A stretch of DNA of 64,000 bases from Sporosarcina sp. ANT_H38 (GTDB lineage Bacteria > Bacillota > Bacilli > Bacillales_A > Planococcaceae). The notes below the pieces were generated by a model, which was not told the DNA's origin, searched no databases, and saw only the letters and a program-made list of their open reading frames with translations. Made by a program: the position numbers and the translations under genes. Where the stretch lies: assembly GCF_008369195.1 (NCBI RefSeq), contig NZ_VOBC01000001.1, positions 744,001 to 808,000 of the forward strand, in the 5' to 3' direction. This document shows, one piece after another, positions 16,882-26,441 of this stretch. The first letter of the stretch is position 1. The number at the start of each line of letters is the position of its first letter.

Positions 16882-19152
16882 ATGTATGTAGCAATCCCGG
16901 TCGCCGTATCAGCTTTTGCTGCATACGGTTCGGCTTATCTACTTCTCTGTAATTTGTTTCTTCTCCCTATCTTCTTGAACAGAAAAGAAGATATCCTCAC
17001 ACCTATCCTCGCGGTCACGGCCGCTATCTTTTCTTTTTTCTATATTTCAGCGACGATTCCCGTCCTTGTAGAAACCGGCGATGCTACACTTACTCTCACT
17101 TGGGTCGATAATGTGAAAATTGATGGCGCCAAGATGAAAGGTTTTGCAAAAACCTCTTCTGATGAAACAGTTTACGCCATCTATACAATCAGCAGTGAAC
17201 AAGAAAAGGCACGCCTTCTTGAGATAAATATTCCTTCCGTGACATTTACGGTGTCTGGTGAATTTCGAGAACCCGATATTCCCTCACATGACTTTTCTTT
17301 TGACATGAAGAAATATATGAGAATGTATGGGGCGTCAGCAATATTTGAAGCAGATACGATTATTAAAACAGCTAACAAAACGGGAATTCGTACTCGGTTA
17401 TCCGAGCAGAGACGGAAAGTGAAAAATCATATCGGAGCCACATTCCCTGAGACATTGATAGTGGAGGCAGAAGCTTTGCTGATCGGTGATCGAAGTAACA
17501 TGGATGAAGAATTAGCTGCAAATTACCGCACACTGGGTATCACGCATCTCTTTGCGATTTCTGGATTGCATGTCGGACTGCTGACATTCATGTTACGGGA
17601 ATTGCTACTAAGAGTAACTATAAGAAAAGAAACAACCGATACACTTCTTATGGCACTGCTGCCTCTGTATGCCGTTATAGCGGGAGGGGCGCCTTCAGTC
17701 TGGCGTGCGGTTACGGTGACTATACTTGTCCTTCTCGCGTCATCAGGAAGGCTAAGGGTGAGACTTGATGACGCGTTGGCGATAAGTGCGATTTGTTTTA
17801 TTCTATATCAACCGTTTGTTCTATTTCAACCAGGTTTTCAGTTATCTTATTTGGCAGCTTGTTCGCTCATTTATTCCTCTGGTATTTTAGCCAAGGCAAA
17901 GACTGCTATTGGTGTATCATTTCTCGTAACATCTATTAGCCAACTTTCATTGTATCCAGTCTTGCTGTTCCATTTTCATGAACTGTCCATTTCATCATTT
18001 GTTGTTAATCTTGTTTATGTACCTCTCTATTCAATTATCATTTTGCCTGCAAATATTGTTTTGCTTTTTATGACTTCGGTGTTACCGAAGGTGGCTGGCC
18101 TCTTAATCATGGTATATGAGCCTTTCAGGGGAGTCGTAGGAGACGTGACAAGTTGGATTTCATCATTACCCTATCAACTATGGACGCCAGGGCAACCTGA
18201 TGCGCTATGGGCTTTTATTGCAGTAGCAGGGGTCCTTCTGTTTTTTATCCGCTGTGAAGAAGGGGATAATGTTCTCAAGTCGTTGTCATTTGTAATCATG
18301 CCAGCGCTAATTATCCATATTATACCGTATATGGACAGCACGTTAAAAGTTACGTTTCTAGATGTCGGACAAGGGGACAGTATCGTCATTGAACTGCCTT
18401 ATCGAAAAGCAGTTTATGTGATTGATACAGGTGGGCTAGTTACATTTGGGGAACCGACTTGGAAAACTCCAACAAAGCAGTTTGAAGTCGGCAGGAAAAT
18501 CGTCGTTCCTTATTTGAAAGGCCGTGGTATCACCACAATTGACAAACTAATAATCTCTCACGCTGATGCAGATCATATGGAAGGAGCAGATGAGGTTTTA
18601 GAAGAGCTGGAAGTTGCAGAAATTCATATTTCACCAGGAAGTGAATTGGAAGTATCGATGAGAGAGATAATACGGATTGTAGAGGACAAACGCATACCGA
18701 TTTTGTCGATGAAAGAAGGGATATCATGGATAGAAGGAAATTCGACATTTCATTATGTGGCTCCTAAAGAAGGGAGATATGACGGGAATGCAAGTTCACT
18801 TATCTTATTCATGACAACATCGGGGCCTTCGTTTTTATTTACAGGAGATTTGGAACAAGAGGGAGAAGCCCAATTTCTTCGCGACTATGGGCATTCTGAT
18901 TTTGATCCTGTTATTTTGAAAGCAGGACACCATGGCAGCAGGACATCGAGTACTGAGCCGTTCGTCGTTGCGCTTCGTCCAAAGTTAACCATCTTTTCAG
19001 CGGGCAGGAACAGCAGATATGGACATCCTCATCCAGAGGTCGTTGAAACGTTTGAGAAAAAAGGGTTACCAACGATGTCTACGGCCGAATTTGGATCGAT
19101 TACTGTAACTGTCAAAAAAGATATAGTTGAAATTTCAAGCATGAAAAAATGA
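16882..19152 (+). CDS. comEC: ComEC DNA-uptake channel protein
   Basis: Polytopic membrane protein of 756 residues that carries single-stranded DNA into the cell. Two N-terminal helices, an OB-like region, the Competence domain with many helices (about 190-450), and a C-terminal metallo-beta-lactamase-like domain with S-H-A-D-A-D-H-M-E-G near 559, FTGDLEQEGE and KAGHHGSRTS. ATG 16882 has no clear ribosome binding site, which suggests coupling to comEB. Full length for the family, no frameshift. Confidence 0.94.
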   Translation: MYVAIPVAVSAFAAYGSAYLLLCNLFLLPIFLNRKEDILTPILAVTAAIFSFFYISATIPVLVETGDATLTLTWVDNVKIDGAKMKGFAKTSSDETVYAIYTISSEQEKARLLEINIPSVTFTVSGEFREPDIPSHDFSFDMKKYMRMYGASAIFEADTIIKTANKTGIRTRLSEQRRKVKNHIGATFPETLIVEAEALLIGDRSNMDEELAANYRTLGITHLFAISGLHVGLLTFMLRELLLRVTIRKETTDTLLMALLPLYAVIAGGAPSVWRAVTVTILVLLASSGRLRVRLDDALAISAICFILYQPFVLFQPGFQLSYLAACSLIYSSGILAKAKTAIGVSFLVTSISQLSLYPVLLFHFHELSISSFVVNLVYVPLYSIIILPANIVLLFMTSVLPKVAGLLIMVYEPFRGVVGDVTSWISSLPYQLWTPGQPDALWAFIAVAGVLLFFIRCEEGDNVLKSLSFVIMPALIIHIIPYMDSTLKVTFLDVGQGDSIVIELPYRKAVYVIDTGGLVTFGEPTWKTPTKQFEVGRKIVVPYLKGRGITTIDKLIISHADADHMEGADEVLEELEVAEIHISPGSELEVSMREIIRIVEDKRIPILSMKEGISWIEGNSTFHYVAPKEGRYDGNASSLILFMTTSGPSFLFTGDLEQEGEAQFLRDYGHSDFDPVILKAGHHGSRTSSTEPFVVALRPKLTIFSAGRNSRYGHPHPEVVETFEKKGLPTMSTAEFGSITVTVKKDIVEISSMKK

Positions 19153-19197
19153 AAAAACGGACACAACACCCTGGATAGGATGAGTTGTCCGTTTTTT
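19152..19197. terminator. Bidirectional terminator between comEC and yqzM
   Basis: AAAAAACGGACA (19152-19163) pairs with TGTCCGTTTTTT (19186-19197), extended by CAAC/GTTG pairing. Runs of A and T at both sides let it serve comEC and the converging yqzM. Confidence 0.85.
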
Positions 19198-19206
19198 GAA
19201 AACATA

Positions 19207-19341
19207 TTAGCTAGCGACTACGTCGATTATTGTAGCAATAACAAAAATAGCTGAGAATGCTACGAAAGCGACTATAAAGCCGATTCCTGAATCGATTAAA
19301 TCATTGCGTTTGGACTGTACATCGTGTTCAAACTCATTCAT
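19207..19341 (-). CDS. yqzM: YqzM family small membrane protein
   Basis: 44-residue protein matching YqzM (MNEFEHDVQSKRNDLIDSG, then one membrane helix FIVAFVAFSAIFVIATII). Function unknown. Start is ATG 19341 with GGAGGTGTAGCA before it; the longer frame to 19446 is spurious. Its place, converging on comEC, is the same as in B. subtilis, which supports the call. Confidence 0.85.
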   Translation of the reverse strand: MNEFEHDVQSKRNDLIDSGIGFIVAFVAFSAIFVIATIIDVVAS

Positions 19342-19688
19342 TGCTACACCTCCTGATTCCATTATAGTATAGATGATTCCATAGTAAAAATCCATAACAA
19401 TCAATTTTTTTAACTTGTTCGGCTGTAACTGACACAATTTGTCCATACAGTCATTTTGCTATACTGTATAATTGGAATGTGTTTAACTTGATTCAGCAAT
19501 TTTTTGTACTGAAAGTTAAACATCAGATACAGAAGCCCCCTTTTAAAAGTGGTGTGATGAATGATAAAATGCGTATACATCAGTGGGGTTTCAAATTTCC
19601 TGCTGTTTCAAGTTAAGCCTCCGGCGGTTATCATAAAATTTGTACGCAATTACGCCGAGGCGTAATCGATTTGGAAGAGGTGAATAAT
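19342..19688. other. Gap yqzM-holA, contains family 3 repeat
   Basis: No gene seen. TATACT and TATAAT hexamers occur near 19459 (plus) and near 19361-19372 (minus, before yqzM), but without convincing -35 boxes. GTAACTGACACAATT at 19426-19440 matches, with one difference, an arm of the copy A hairpin. The right half is family 3 repeat copy K. Confidence 0.5.
19570..19672 (+). repeat. Family 3 intergenic repeat, copy K
   Basis: Contains CAGTGGGGTTTCAAATTTCC, AAGTTAAGCCTCCGGCGG and ATTACGCCGAGGCGTAAT, in the same order as copy J (15,236). The last block is itself an inverted repeat. It ends at the ribosome binding site of holA. Confidence 0.6.
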
Positions 19689-20705
19689 GTGGCGACTGCA
19701 ATATGGAAGAAAATAGCCGCAGGGGAAATCGATCCGGTCTACTTATTGACTGGTCTCGAACAGCATCTATTCGACTCCACAATTACTCGGCTGAAAAAAG
19801 CATTACCTGACATTGATGCTGCATCAGTTATTCGGTTTGACTTAGACGAAACACCTGTAGAGGCGGTCATTGAAGAGGCAGATACACTACCATTCCTCGA
19901 AGACCGTAAATTGATCATTGCTGGAAACGCATCATTTTTAAAAGCGTCAGATAAAACCCGAGAAAAAGTGACACATAATTTGGAGCTATTGGAAGCATGG
20001 CTGGCAAATCCGTCACCGACCGCAACGGTTGTATTTATAGCACCTTATGAAAAACTGGATGCACGAAAACGGATTACTAAAATAATAAAAGAACATGCGA
20101 CTGTTATTGAATCAAAACGACTGGAAGGGAAAGATCTTTTCACGTGGATTCAGCAGGAAGCGGGGGCAAATGGATCACGAATTGGACCAGCTGACGCAGA
20201 GTTTTTAGTGAAAATGGCGGGGGCGGATTTGCTGACATTGTCATCTGAAATTGGTAAGATGGCTACATATTTGAACGGTGAAGGAGACATCACAGCTGAC
20301 ATTATTGAGTCGCTTGTACCTCGTACACCAGAAATGGATGTCTTCCGCTTAACTGATGCGTATGTATCTGGAAAAGTATCGAAGACGGTCGCAATCTACC
20401 ATGACTTATTACGTAACGGTGAAGAACCGATAATGTTGACATCACTCATTGCTAGTCAGGTAAGGCTTATGGTGCATGTGGGTTTACTTCAGAAAAAAGG
20501 ATATCAACAACATCAAATTGCGAAAACCTTAAGTGTTCATCCATACCGCGTGAAATTAATGATGGAGAATAGAAGTTTGCCCAGCTCGGAGCGTTTACTG
20601 TTAATCTTGAATAAACTTGCGGGTATTGACTATAAATTGAAATCATCAAGTGGGAAAAGGGAACGAATCTTAGAGTTGTTCTTTATGGAGCCTTTAAGGA
20701 AATAA
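19689..20705 (+). CDS. holA: DNA polymerase III delta subunit (YqeN)
   Basis: Clamp-loader subunit that opens the sliding clamp, 338 residues. Begins V-A-T-A-I-W-K-K with the family D-P-V-Y-L-L-T-G segment near 20, followed by AAA+-like domains and the C-terminal collar region (SLIASQVRLMVHVGLLQKKG). GTG 19689 is chosen because GAAGAGGTG lies six bases upstream; TTG 19671 would start inside repeat K. Shares a terminator with converging rpsT. Confidence 0.93.
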   Translation: MATAIWKKIAAGEIDPVYLLTGLEQHLFDSTITRLKKALPDIDAASVIRFDLDETPVEAVIEEADTLPFLEDRKLIIAGNASFLKASDKTREKVTHNLELLEAWLANPSPTATVVFIAPYEKLDARKRITKIIKEHATVIESKRLEGKDLFTWIQQEAGANGSRIGPADAEFLVKMAGADLLTLSSEIGKMATYLNGEGDITADIIESLVPRTPEMDVFRLTDAYVSGKVSKTVAIYHDLLRNGEEPIMLTSLIASQVRLMVHVGLLQKKGYQQHQIAKTLSVHPYRVKLMMENRSLPSSERLLLILNKLAGIDYKLKSSSGKRERILELFFMEPLRK

Positions 20706-20740
20706 AAAAAGGCCGTCCGAAAATCGGGCGGCCTTTTTTA
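20704..20740. terminator. Bidirectional terminator holA/rpsT
   Basis: AAAAAAAGGCCGTCCGA pairs with TCGGGCGGCCTTTTTT around an AAA loop; A and T runs flank both sides, so it ends holA and rpsT. Confidence 0.9.
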
Positions 20741-20749
20741 GATGGAAAA

Positions 20750-21001
20750 TTAAAGTGCTTTTTTAGTAAGACGTGCTTTTTGACGTGATGCAGTATTTTT
20801 GTGGATAAGGCCTTTGCGTGCAGCTGTATCCATTTTTTTGATCGCATCTTTTAGAAGGCCAGTAGCGTTCTCGTCTTTAGCGTCGATAGCAGTTTCAGCT
20901 TTACGTACAGCAGTACGCATCGCGTGCTTTGCAGTCGAGTTTTGTACGTTAGCAGCAGCGCTTTGTTTTACGCGTTTGATTGCAGATTTAATGTTTGGCA
21001 T
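20750..21001 (-). CDS. rpsT: Small-subunit ribosomal protein bS20
   Basis: 30S ribosomal protein S20, 83 residues, basic, starting MPNIKSAIKRVKQS and ending RQKARLTKKAL. ATG 21001 has GGAGGTGAATGAA just upstream; the longer frame to 21043 is not used. Position between holA and gpr on the opposite strand is conserved in Bacillus. Confidence 0.97.
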   Translation of the reverse strand: MPNIKSAIKRVKQSAAANVQNSTAKHAMRTAVRKAETAIDAKDENATGLLKDAIKKMDTAARKGLIHKNTASRQKARLTKKAL

Positions 21002-21076
21002 TTCATTCACCTCCAATTTCAGGTAAGGCAAGAGTGTTTCCACGAAGTTTCGGATATCTCTTTCACAACAAGCATT

Positions 21077-21105
21077 ATTTTATCAAACCAAGCGCCAGAT
21101 TGCAA
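21077..21105 (-). promoter_or_regulatory. Sigma-A promoter of rpsT
   Basis: On the minus strand TTGCAA (21105-21100) and TAAAAT (21082-21077) are separated by 17 bases, 76 bases before the rpsT start. Confidence 0.6.
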
Positions 21106-21309
21106 GAACAAATGCGTAAGCAGTCTTATAAATTAACACAGTTTTAGTTCGACTCGATAGGAAGGTAGTCTAATTTGATAGCATCATGTGGTTTGAGACA
21201 GGCATAAGCCGGGACATTGTGCGTCTGACTGCTGGAGACTAGACAAATAATAAAAGAAAAAAGAATATTTCCTTGTCACATCGCACAAACTTGAATACGA
21301 GGTGATTAT

Positions 21310-22353
21310 ATGGAGAAGTATGATTTATATCGAACGGATCTACTGGATGAGAGTGAAGAAATGGTCCGTCACCGGACGGAAAATGATAAAAACAGGTTAA
21401 AAGAATCGGATGGTGTCTCATTTGGTGAAAATAGGTTAGGTCGGGTCATCGTGACTTCGGTAAAAGTGGACGCGCAAGGTGAGAAGAAGATTGGGAAGAA
21501 ACAAGGAACCTATATCACACTGACGGTCCCGGCACTTACGGCAGATGATCGTGAAGGGCTAGCAGATATGTCGCGGATACTGATTGAGAAACTGGATGAG
21601 ATACTTGTGGATTTCACGACGCTTAAAACAGGGAAAATTCTTTTAATAGGTCTTGGTAATCGCGACATCACGCCCGATGCAGTTGGCCCATTGACAATGG
21701 ATTGGTTGAAAAATATTGTGCCTAACTATTATTCCGAAGATGGAAGCGAAGTATTCGTCTATGCACCAGGTGTAACGATTCAGACTGGATTGGAAACAGC
21801 TGACTTTGTAAATGCCTTGGTCACTGAAATAAAACCTGATTTGCTGATTGTCGTTGATGCCCTTGCTGCAAGGGATAGCTCAAGGTTATGCCGGACAATT
21901 CAGTTGACGGATACTGGTATCCATCCAGGCTCTGGCGTTGGCAATAGCCGTAAGGAAATATCAAAAGAAACACTTGGAATCCCTGTAATCGCAATCGGAA
22001 TACCAACGGTCGTTGACGGTCCTGTTCTTATTGCGGACGCCATCAATTCAATGTTTGGTTATATTGCTTCAAAAATAGAGGAGAAGGACAGTCCTTCATC
22101 GCGACTTTCCGTCACCCCCTGGCTGCGCACTGAAAACAAAGATGCTGACCGGGCTAACTTGCTGCCGATCTTTGGTGATTGGGCAACATGGCCGCATGAA
22201 GACCGCATCCAACTGTTTGAAGAGGTGTTGACGAACCATGATCTTCGTACGTTCGTTTCTCCGAAAGAGATTGATGCTTGGGTATCTCTTTATGCGGAAA
22301 CACTTGCAGGTTCATTGACGGATTGGATTTCAACTATAAAAAACAGTCATTGA
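21310..22353 (+). CDS. gpr: Germination protease Gpr
   Basis: Spore protease that degrades small acid-soluble proteins at germination; made as a zymogen in the forespore. 347 residues, somewhat short for the family. The family blocks LLIGLGNRDITPDAVGP and IVVDALAARDSSRL are present, and GSGVGNSRKEIS follows. ATG 21310 follows GAGGTGATT. Upstream GAATA (21263-21267), 18 bases, CAAACTT (21286-21292) loosely fits a sigma-G promoter, but the resulting leader would be very short, so I am unsure. spoIIP follows. Confidence 0.93.
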   Translation: MEKYDLYRTDLLDESEEMVRHRTENDKNRLKESDGVSFGENRLGRVIVTSVKVDAQGEKKIGKKQGTYITLTVPALTADDREGLADMSRILIEKLDEILVDFTTLKTGKILLIGLGNRDITPDAVGPLTMDWLKNIVPNYYSEDGSEVFVYAPGVTIQTGLETADFVNALVTEIKPDLLIVVDALAARDSSRLCRTIQLTDTGIHPGSGVGNSRKEISKETLGIPVIAIGIPTVVDGPVLIADAINSMFGYIASKIEEKDSPSSRLSVTPWLRTENKDADRANLLPIFGDWATWPHEDRIQLFEEVLTNHDLRTFVSPKEIDAWVSLYAETLAGSLTDWISTIKNSH

Positions 22354-22396
22354 CTCGTGCTCCAACGCATATAGTTGGAGCACGGAGGGATGCCAT

Positions 22397-23236
22397 TTGA
22401 AAAAGACACTGCAAATATGGGGCACACTTATCTTATTTCTCTTCCTGTTTCCGATGTTTATCACATCATTTCCGAAGGGACAGTCGCCGAAATCTTCTAA
22501 TCTTGTGAAAGATTCTACTTACATGGTATACGCCTCCAACATAATGGAAGAGGAAACAGTGCCAGAGCTAGAGCCGGAGCCAGAGCCAGAGCCAGAGATT
22601 GAGATAGAGTCAACATCAGTGACTGAAGGGAAAGCGTTACTCTATTTCACTCATTTTCACGAAGCCTTTAAACCTGTGACACAAGCTAAAGAAGGTAAAG
22701 TCACTGTTTCACACAACACTGAAAACATAACGAAGTTTGGTGAGAAATTAAAGACTCAACTCCAATTCAATGGAATTGAAACGGATATGTTAGTTGTAGA
22801 AGTACCCCATACCGGTGCCTATAATTCGATTCGACCACATGTAGAAAAACAGATGCAAGAAAAAAAGTATGATTTGATAATCGATCTTCATAGGGATTCA
22901 GTTGGCCCGAATATAACAACAATTGCGTACGATGAAGACCAATATGCGAAAGTGGCATTTGTTATTGGCATGGAACATCCGAATTTTGAGCGTAATCGTG
23001 CAAAGGCGTTGCTGCTGAAAAAGGAAATGGAACTACTTGTACCTGGAATCACACGAGACTTGGTCATGAAGCACGGACCTAGCGTTGATGGGAAGTACAA
23101 TCAAGATCTAGATCCATCACTTCTTGTCGTAGAGCTTGGGGGGATAGGAAACTCTGAGGATCAACTAAATCGTACAGTTACCGTGCTAGCGAAGGCGGCT
23201 GCAACTGTCATTGAAAACTCCAACCTTGTTGAATAG
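22397..23236 (+). CDS. spoIIP: Stage II sporulation protein P
   Basis: Peptidoglycan amidase/endopeptidase of the SpoIID-SpoIIM-SpoIIP engulfment complex, in the mother-cell membrane. 279 residues, shorter than B. subtilis SpoIIP (about 400) mainly in the N-terminal part. Membrane helix at about 8-25, an acidic E-P repeat linker near 53-66, then the SpoIIP domain: YFTHFHEAF, D-L-H-R-D-S near 165 and VELGGIGNSEDQLNR near 250. TTG 22397 has GGAGGGATGCCA upstream. Follows gpr by 43 bases. Confidence 0.9.
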   Translation: MKKTLQIWGTLILFLFLFPMFITSFPKGQSPKSSNLVKDSTYMVYASNIMEEETVPELEPEPEPEPEIEIESTSVTEGKALLYFTHFHEAFKPVTQAKEGKVTVSHNTENITKFGEKLKTQLQFNGIETDMLVVEVPHTGAYNSIRPHVEKQMQEKKYDLIIDLHRDSVGPNITTIAYDEDQYAKVAFVIGMEHPNFERNRAKALLLKKEMELLVPGITRDLVMKHGPSVDGKYNQDLDPSLLVVELGGIGNSEDQLNRTVTVLAKAAATVIENSNLVE

Positions 23237-23902
23237 TGATGGATGTGCTATTCACTTCAATAGTTCATATATAAATAAAATTATATTTCAAACCATATAG
23301 AACCGAACTTTGAAGATTTTTGTCGTCTTAACCCCTTAGTAATCTGAAAAGCGTATCTGTAGAAGTTCTCTCTCCCTTGTGAGCGACATTATCCACGCGT
23401 TCTGATGGGGGAAACTACCAGCTACTGCTAACGAGGACGTGTATGTGTTTAGAGTCATTTGGAGTTTGTTTTTCGATCACAAATAAATGTGGGAAAATTG
23501 AATCTTTCACGCCGACAGTGCTTTTAAATGACGGAGTTGCACATATTATCAGCTTGTGTAACTCTAAATTTATTAGTCTACAAATCGAGCCGTATTAGGG
23601 ATTTATCTTCAGAATCATCATGAGTGAGTTTTACTTAAGTGGATTTCAGCATAATACTGCAGCAACAAATACCAAGACGCATAGTGTTTATGAAAAATGG
23701 GAATAACAAATTGTAAGTAGTCCGCTCGATTAGAGTGGGCTATTTCAAATTGGCAAGAATATGAATACCTATATTGCCATTAGTTATACAATTCAGCATG
23801 AATCAATATAAAGGTTGTTGTGCAAAGGTTTTTGCACAAATATATAACAAGATGGACGGATATCTGCTATAATTTATTTAGCTAAAATAGGAGTGAACTC
23901 AT
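23237..23902. other. 666-bp gap between spoIIP and lepA
   Basis: No open frame or protein remnant recognised. Contains a weak terminator-like hairpin (AGTCCGCTC/GAGTGGGCT, about 23,719-23,742), an 8-bp palindrome TGTGCAAA/TTTGCACA at 23,819-23,838, and the lepA promoter. yqxA, which sits here in B. subtilis, is absent. Confidence 0.5.
23865..23873 (+). promoter_or_regulatory. Extended -10 promoter of lepA
   Basis: TGCTATAAT (23865-23873) is a perfect extended -10, 30 bases before the lepA ATG. The TGTGCAAA/TTTGCACA palindrome ends 27 bases upstream of it, where a -35/operator could act. Confidence 0.55.
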
Positions 23903-25726
23903 ATGAATCATGAAGAGAGAGCGGCACGTCAAAAAAACATACGAAATTTTTCTATTATCGCCCACATTGATCACGGGAAATCAACATTGGCGGATCGTAT
24001 TCTTGAACAGACCCAAACATTAACATCAAGAGAAATGAAGTCACAAACGTTGGATTCGATGGATCTTGAGAGAGAACGTGGAATCACGATTAAATTGAAC
24101 GCAGTACAGTTGACGTATTCGGCAAAAGACGGGCAGGAATACACATTCCACCTAATTGATACGCCAGGACACGTCGATTTTACATATGAAGTGTCGCGAA
24201 GTCTTGCTGCTTGTGAAGGTGCAATACTTGTTGTTGATGCAGCGCAGGGAATCGAAGCGCAAACGCTAGCGAATGTCTATTTGGCACTTGATAATGAGCT
24301 TGAAATATTACCTGTTATCAATAAAATTGATTTACCTGCAGCAGACCCAGAACGTGTGAGGAAAGAAATTGAAGATGTTATCGGACTTGACGCTTCTGAA
24401 GCGGTCCTTGCATCTGCAAAAGCGGGTATCGGAATCGTAGATATTTTAGAACAGATTGTTGAGAAGGTTCCTGCTCCACAAGGAGATCCAGAAGCTCCGC
24501 TGCAAGCGCTAATTTTTGACTCGCATTATGACCCGTACAAAGGGGTTATTGTTAATATCCGAGTTATGCAAGGTACGGTTAGGCCGGGCGATAAGATTCA
24601 TATGATGGCAACTGGTAAAGATTTTGAAGTCCTTGAATTAGGTGTCTTTACACCTAAAATATCTCCTCGAGATGAATTGACTGTAGGAGACGTAGGCTAT
24701 TTATCTGCATCGATTAAAAACGTTGGAGATACACGTGTTGGGGATACGATTACAAGTGTAATAAATCCAGCAAGCGAAGCGCTGGCTGGTTATCGCCGCT
24801 TGAATCCAATGGTATTCTGCGGACTTTATCCAATCGATACATCGAAATACAATGAACTACGTGATGCACTTGAAAAATTAGAATTGAATGACTCGGCACT
24901 TGAATTTGAAGCCGAGACATCACAAGCCCTTGGTTTCGGTTATCGTTGTGGATTCCTAGGACTATTGCATATGGAAATTATCCAGGAACGGATTGAACGT
25001 GAATTCAATGTCGAATTGATCACAACAGCACCGAGTGTTGTATACAATGTAGTCCTAACAGACGGTTCTGAGATGAAAGTGGACAACCCGGCGATGATGC
25101 CTGATGGACAAAAAGTCGATTATGTTGAAGAACCATATGTAAAAGCATCTATTATGGTTCCGAATGAATATGTCGGTTCTGTTATGGAATTGTGCCAGAA
25201 GAAACGCGGTAACTTCATGACAATGGATTATATGGATTCTACACGTGTCAATATCATTTATGAATTGCCACTTGCAGAAATCGTCTATGACTTCTTCGAT
25301 CAATTGAAGTCAGGTACAAAAGGGTATGCGTCACTTGACTATGAACTGATTGGCTATAAACAATCGAAACTCGTTAAAATGGACATCCTCTTAAACGGCG
25401 AACAAGTCGATGCATTCAGCTTCATCGTGCACAGAGACTTCTCGTATGATCGTGGAAAAGCAATCGTTGAAAAATTACGTAAGCTAATCCCGAGACAGCA
25501 GTTTGAAGTGCCAGTACAGGCGGCAATCGGACAAAAAATCGTCGCACGTTCTACTATCAAATCGATGGGTAAAAACGTATTAGCTAAATGTTACGGAGGA
25601 GATATCTCCCGTAAACGTAAACTTCTTGATAAACAAAAAGAAGGTAAAAAACGAATGAAACAAGTAGGATCTGTTGAAGTACCTCAAGAAGCATTCATGG
25701 CTGTTTTGAGGATGGACGAGGATTAA
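23903..25726 (+). CDS. lepA: Elongation factor 4 (LepA)
   Basis: Ribosome-associated translational GTPase, 607 residues. G1 AHIDHGKST (about 20-28), G3 DTPGH, G4 NKID, then EF-G-like domains and the LepA C-terminal domain. ATG 23903 has AGGAGTGAAC upstream. The last 14 codons ([13 protein letters not shown] and stop) are repeated in diverged form at 37,772-37,815 across 12 kb of accessory DNA, so this 3' end may have come with an inserted element. hemW, its usual neighbour, is displaced to 37.9 kb. Confidence 0.97.
   Translation: MNHEERAARQKNIRNFSIIAHIDHGKSTLADRILEQTQTLTSREMKSQTLDSMDLERERGITIKLNAVQLTYSAKDGQEYTFHLIDTPGHVDFTYEVSRSLAACEGAILVVDAAQGIEAQTLANVYLALDNELEILPVINKIDLPAADPERVRKEIEDVIGLDASEAVLASAKAGIGIVDILEQIVEKVPAPQGDPEAPLQALIFDSHYDPYKGVIVNIRVMQGTVRPGDKIHMMATGKDFEVLELGVFTPKISPRDELTVGDVGYLSASIKNVGDTRVGDTITSVINPASEALAGYRRLNPMVFCGLYPIDTSKYNELRDALEKLELNDSALEFEAETSQALGFGYRCGFLGLLHMEIIQERIEREFNVELITTAPSVVYNVVLTDGSEMKVDNPAMMPDGQKVDYVEEPYVKASIMVPNEYVGSVMELCQKKRGNFMTMDYMDSTRVNIIYELPLAEIVYDFFDQLKSGTKGYASLDYELIGYKQSKLVKMDILLNGEQVDAFSFIVHRDFSYDRGKAIVEKLRKLIPRQQFEVPVQAAIGQKIVARSTIKSMGKNVLAKCYGGDISRKRKLLDKQKEGKKRMKQVGSVEVPQEAFMAVLRMDED
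25684..25726 (+). repeat. Left copy of lepA 3'-end direct repeat (candidate attL)
   Basis: CAAGAAGCATT through GACGAGGATTAA is matched at 37,772-37,815 with about 36 of 42 bases identical and the same reading frame. Similarity starts abruptly at CAAGAAGC in both copies. The two copies bracket the whole accessory region, as expected for integration into a gene's 3' end. Confidence 0.7.
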
Positions 25727-25777
25727 ATATTTTAGGTATCGCATTTAAGGTTACGGTAAACTTGATAATATAGTGAT

Positions 25778-25807
25778 TTGCCCCCGTAAGGGAAAGTTCG
25801 GGGGCAA
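25778..25807. terminator. Hairpin between lepA and integrase relic
   Basis: TTGCCCCCG (25778-25786) and CGGGGGCAA (25799-25807) form a perfect 9-bp stem. No T run on either side, so termination strength is uncertain. It sits three bases from the integrase relic stop. Confidence 0.5.
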
Positions 25808-25809
25808 GA

Positions 25810-26136
25810 TTACTCTACATCACGCTTGGCTTGTTCGAAAATATCTACTGACTCATTTTGCATCTTCTGAGTTAAATGAGAGTAGGTATCAATCGTGATA
25901 GCAGACCTACTGTGACCTAAACGTGCCTGGATATCTTTCACCTTTGCGCCGTTCTCCATTAGCATCGTGGCATGGGTGTGGCGTAGGGAGTGAAAGTTAA
26001 ATTCAATTCCAAATTTCTCTTGCATTTTTCGTGTATTATATTTAATAACTGACGGTGTGACGATGCTTCCACATTCTTTCACGCATACATGATCTGATTC
26101 AGAATAGTGAGCGCCGTATTTGAGTTTGTTCTTCAT
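25810..26136 (-). pseudogene. Tyrosine recombinase C-terminal fragment
   Basis: 108 residues matching the end of phage/ICE-type integrases. Catalytic H-x-x-R is in HSLRHTHATML (about 48-58), L-G-H-S-R near 73, and the nucleophile Tyr in TIDTYSHL near 83. The N-terminal two-thirds, including the first catalytic Arg, is missing. A matching middle fragment on the same strand lies at 27,520-27,744, with about 35-40 codons and 1.4 kb of foreign DNA in between. Adjacent to the lepA end, as integrases usually are to their att site. Confidence 0.85.
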
Positions 26137-26158
26137 AACTCAAATACGGTGTTTTTTT
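26114..26158 (+). terminator. Terminator-like hairpin at the integrase break
   Basis: CCGTATTTGAGTT (26114-26126) and AACTCAAATACGG (26137-26149) are perfectly complementary and followed by TGTTTTTTT. The left arm overlaps the first codons of the integrase fragment, so the structure marks the point where its sequence is broken. Confidence 0.65.
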
Positions 26159-26293
26159 AATATATTGATGAAGCCTTCTCACGCTGACAAATGACTAACG
26201 GACTTTAAATCTAGTAAGTTATCTCTTGATGATGCGCTTGCTTTTAAAGTGATTGTTGATCAGCGTAAAAAATAAGTAAGACCAAAGTAAGAG

Positions 26294-26332
26294 CGCCCAT
26301 CCACAGTTTGATTGTGGGTAGGGCGATTTTTT
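26294..26332 (+). terminator. Terminator upstream of toxin-like gene
   Basis: CGCCC-AT-CCACA pairs with TGTGG-GTA-GGGCG, followed by ATTTTTT. It ends transcription entering from the left. Confidence 0.8.
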
Positions 26333-26371
26333 ATTATGCTATAGAAGGTGAATATCAGGTAAAAATTATTG

Positions 26372-26399
26372 TTGAATAATTTATTAAATAGATTATAAT
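26372..26399 (+). promoter_or_regulatory. Sigma-A promoter of toxin-like gene
   Basis: TTGAAT (26372-26377), 16-base spacer, TATAAT (26394-26399), 42 bases before the start codon. Confidence 0.6.
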
Positions 26400-26441
26400 A
26401 GAATTAGAGGAAAATATTGTAATAGAAAAAGGAGAGGTAAA

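Larger units (their letters stand above)
26159..26441. other. Gap with possible gene tail and terminator
   Basis: A short open tail (26,201-26,275, ending D-D-A-L-A-F-K-V-I-V-D-Q-R-K-K and stop, plus strand) could be the end of a lost gene; not recognised. It is followed by a good terminator (26,294-26,332) and then the promoter of the toxin-like gene. Confidence 0.35.
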
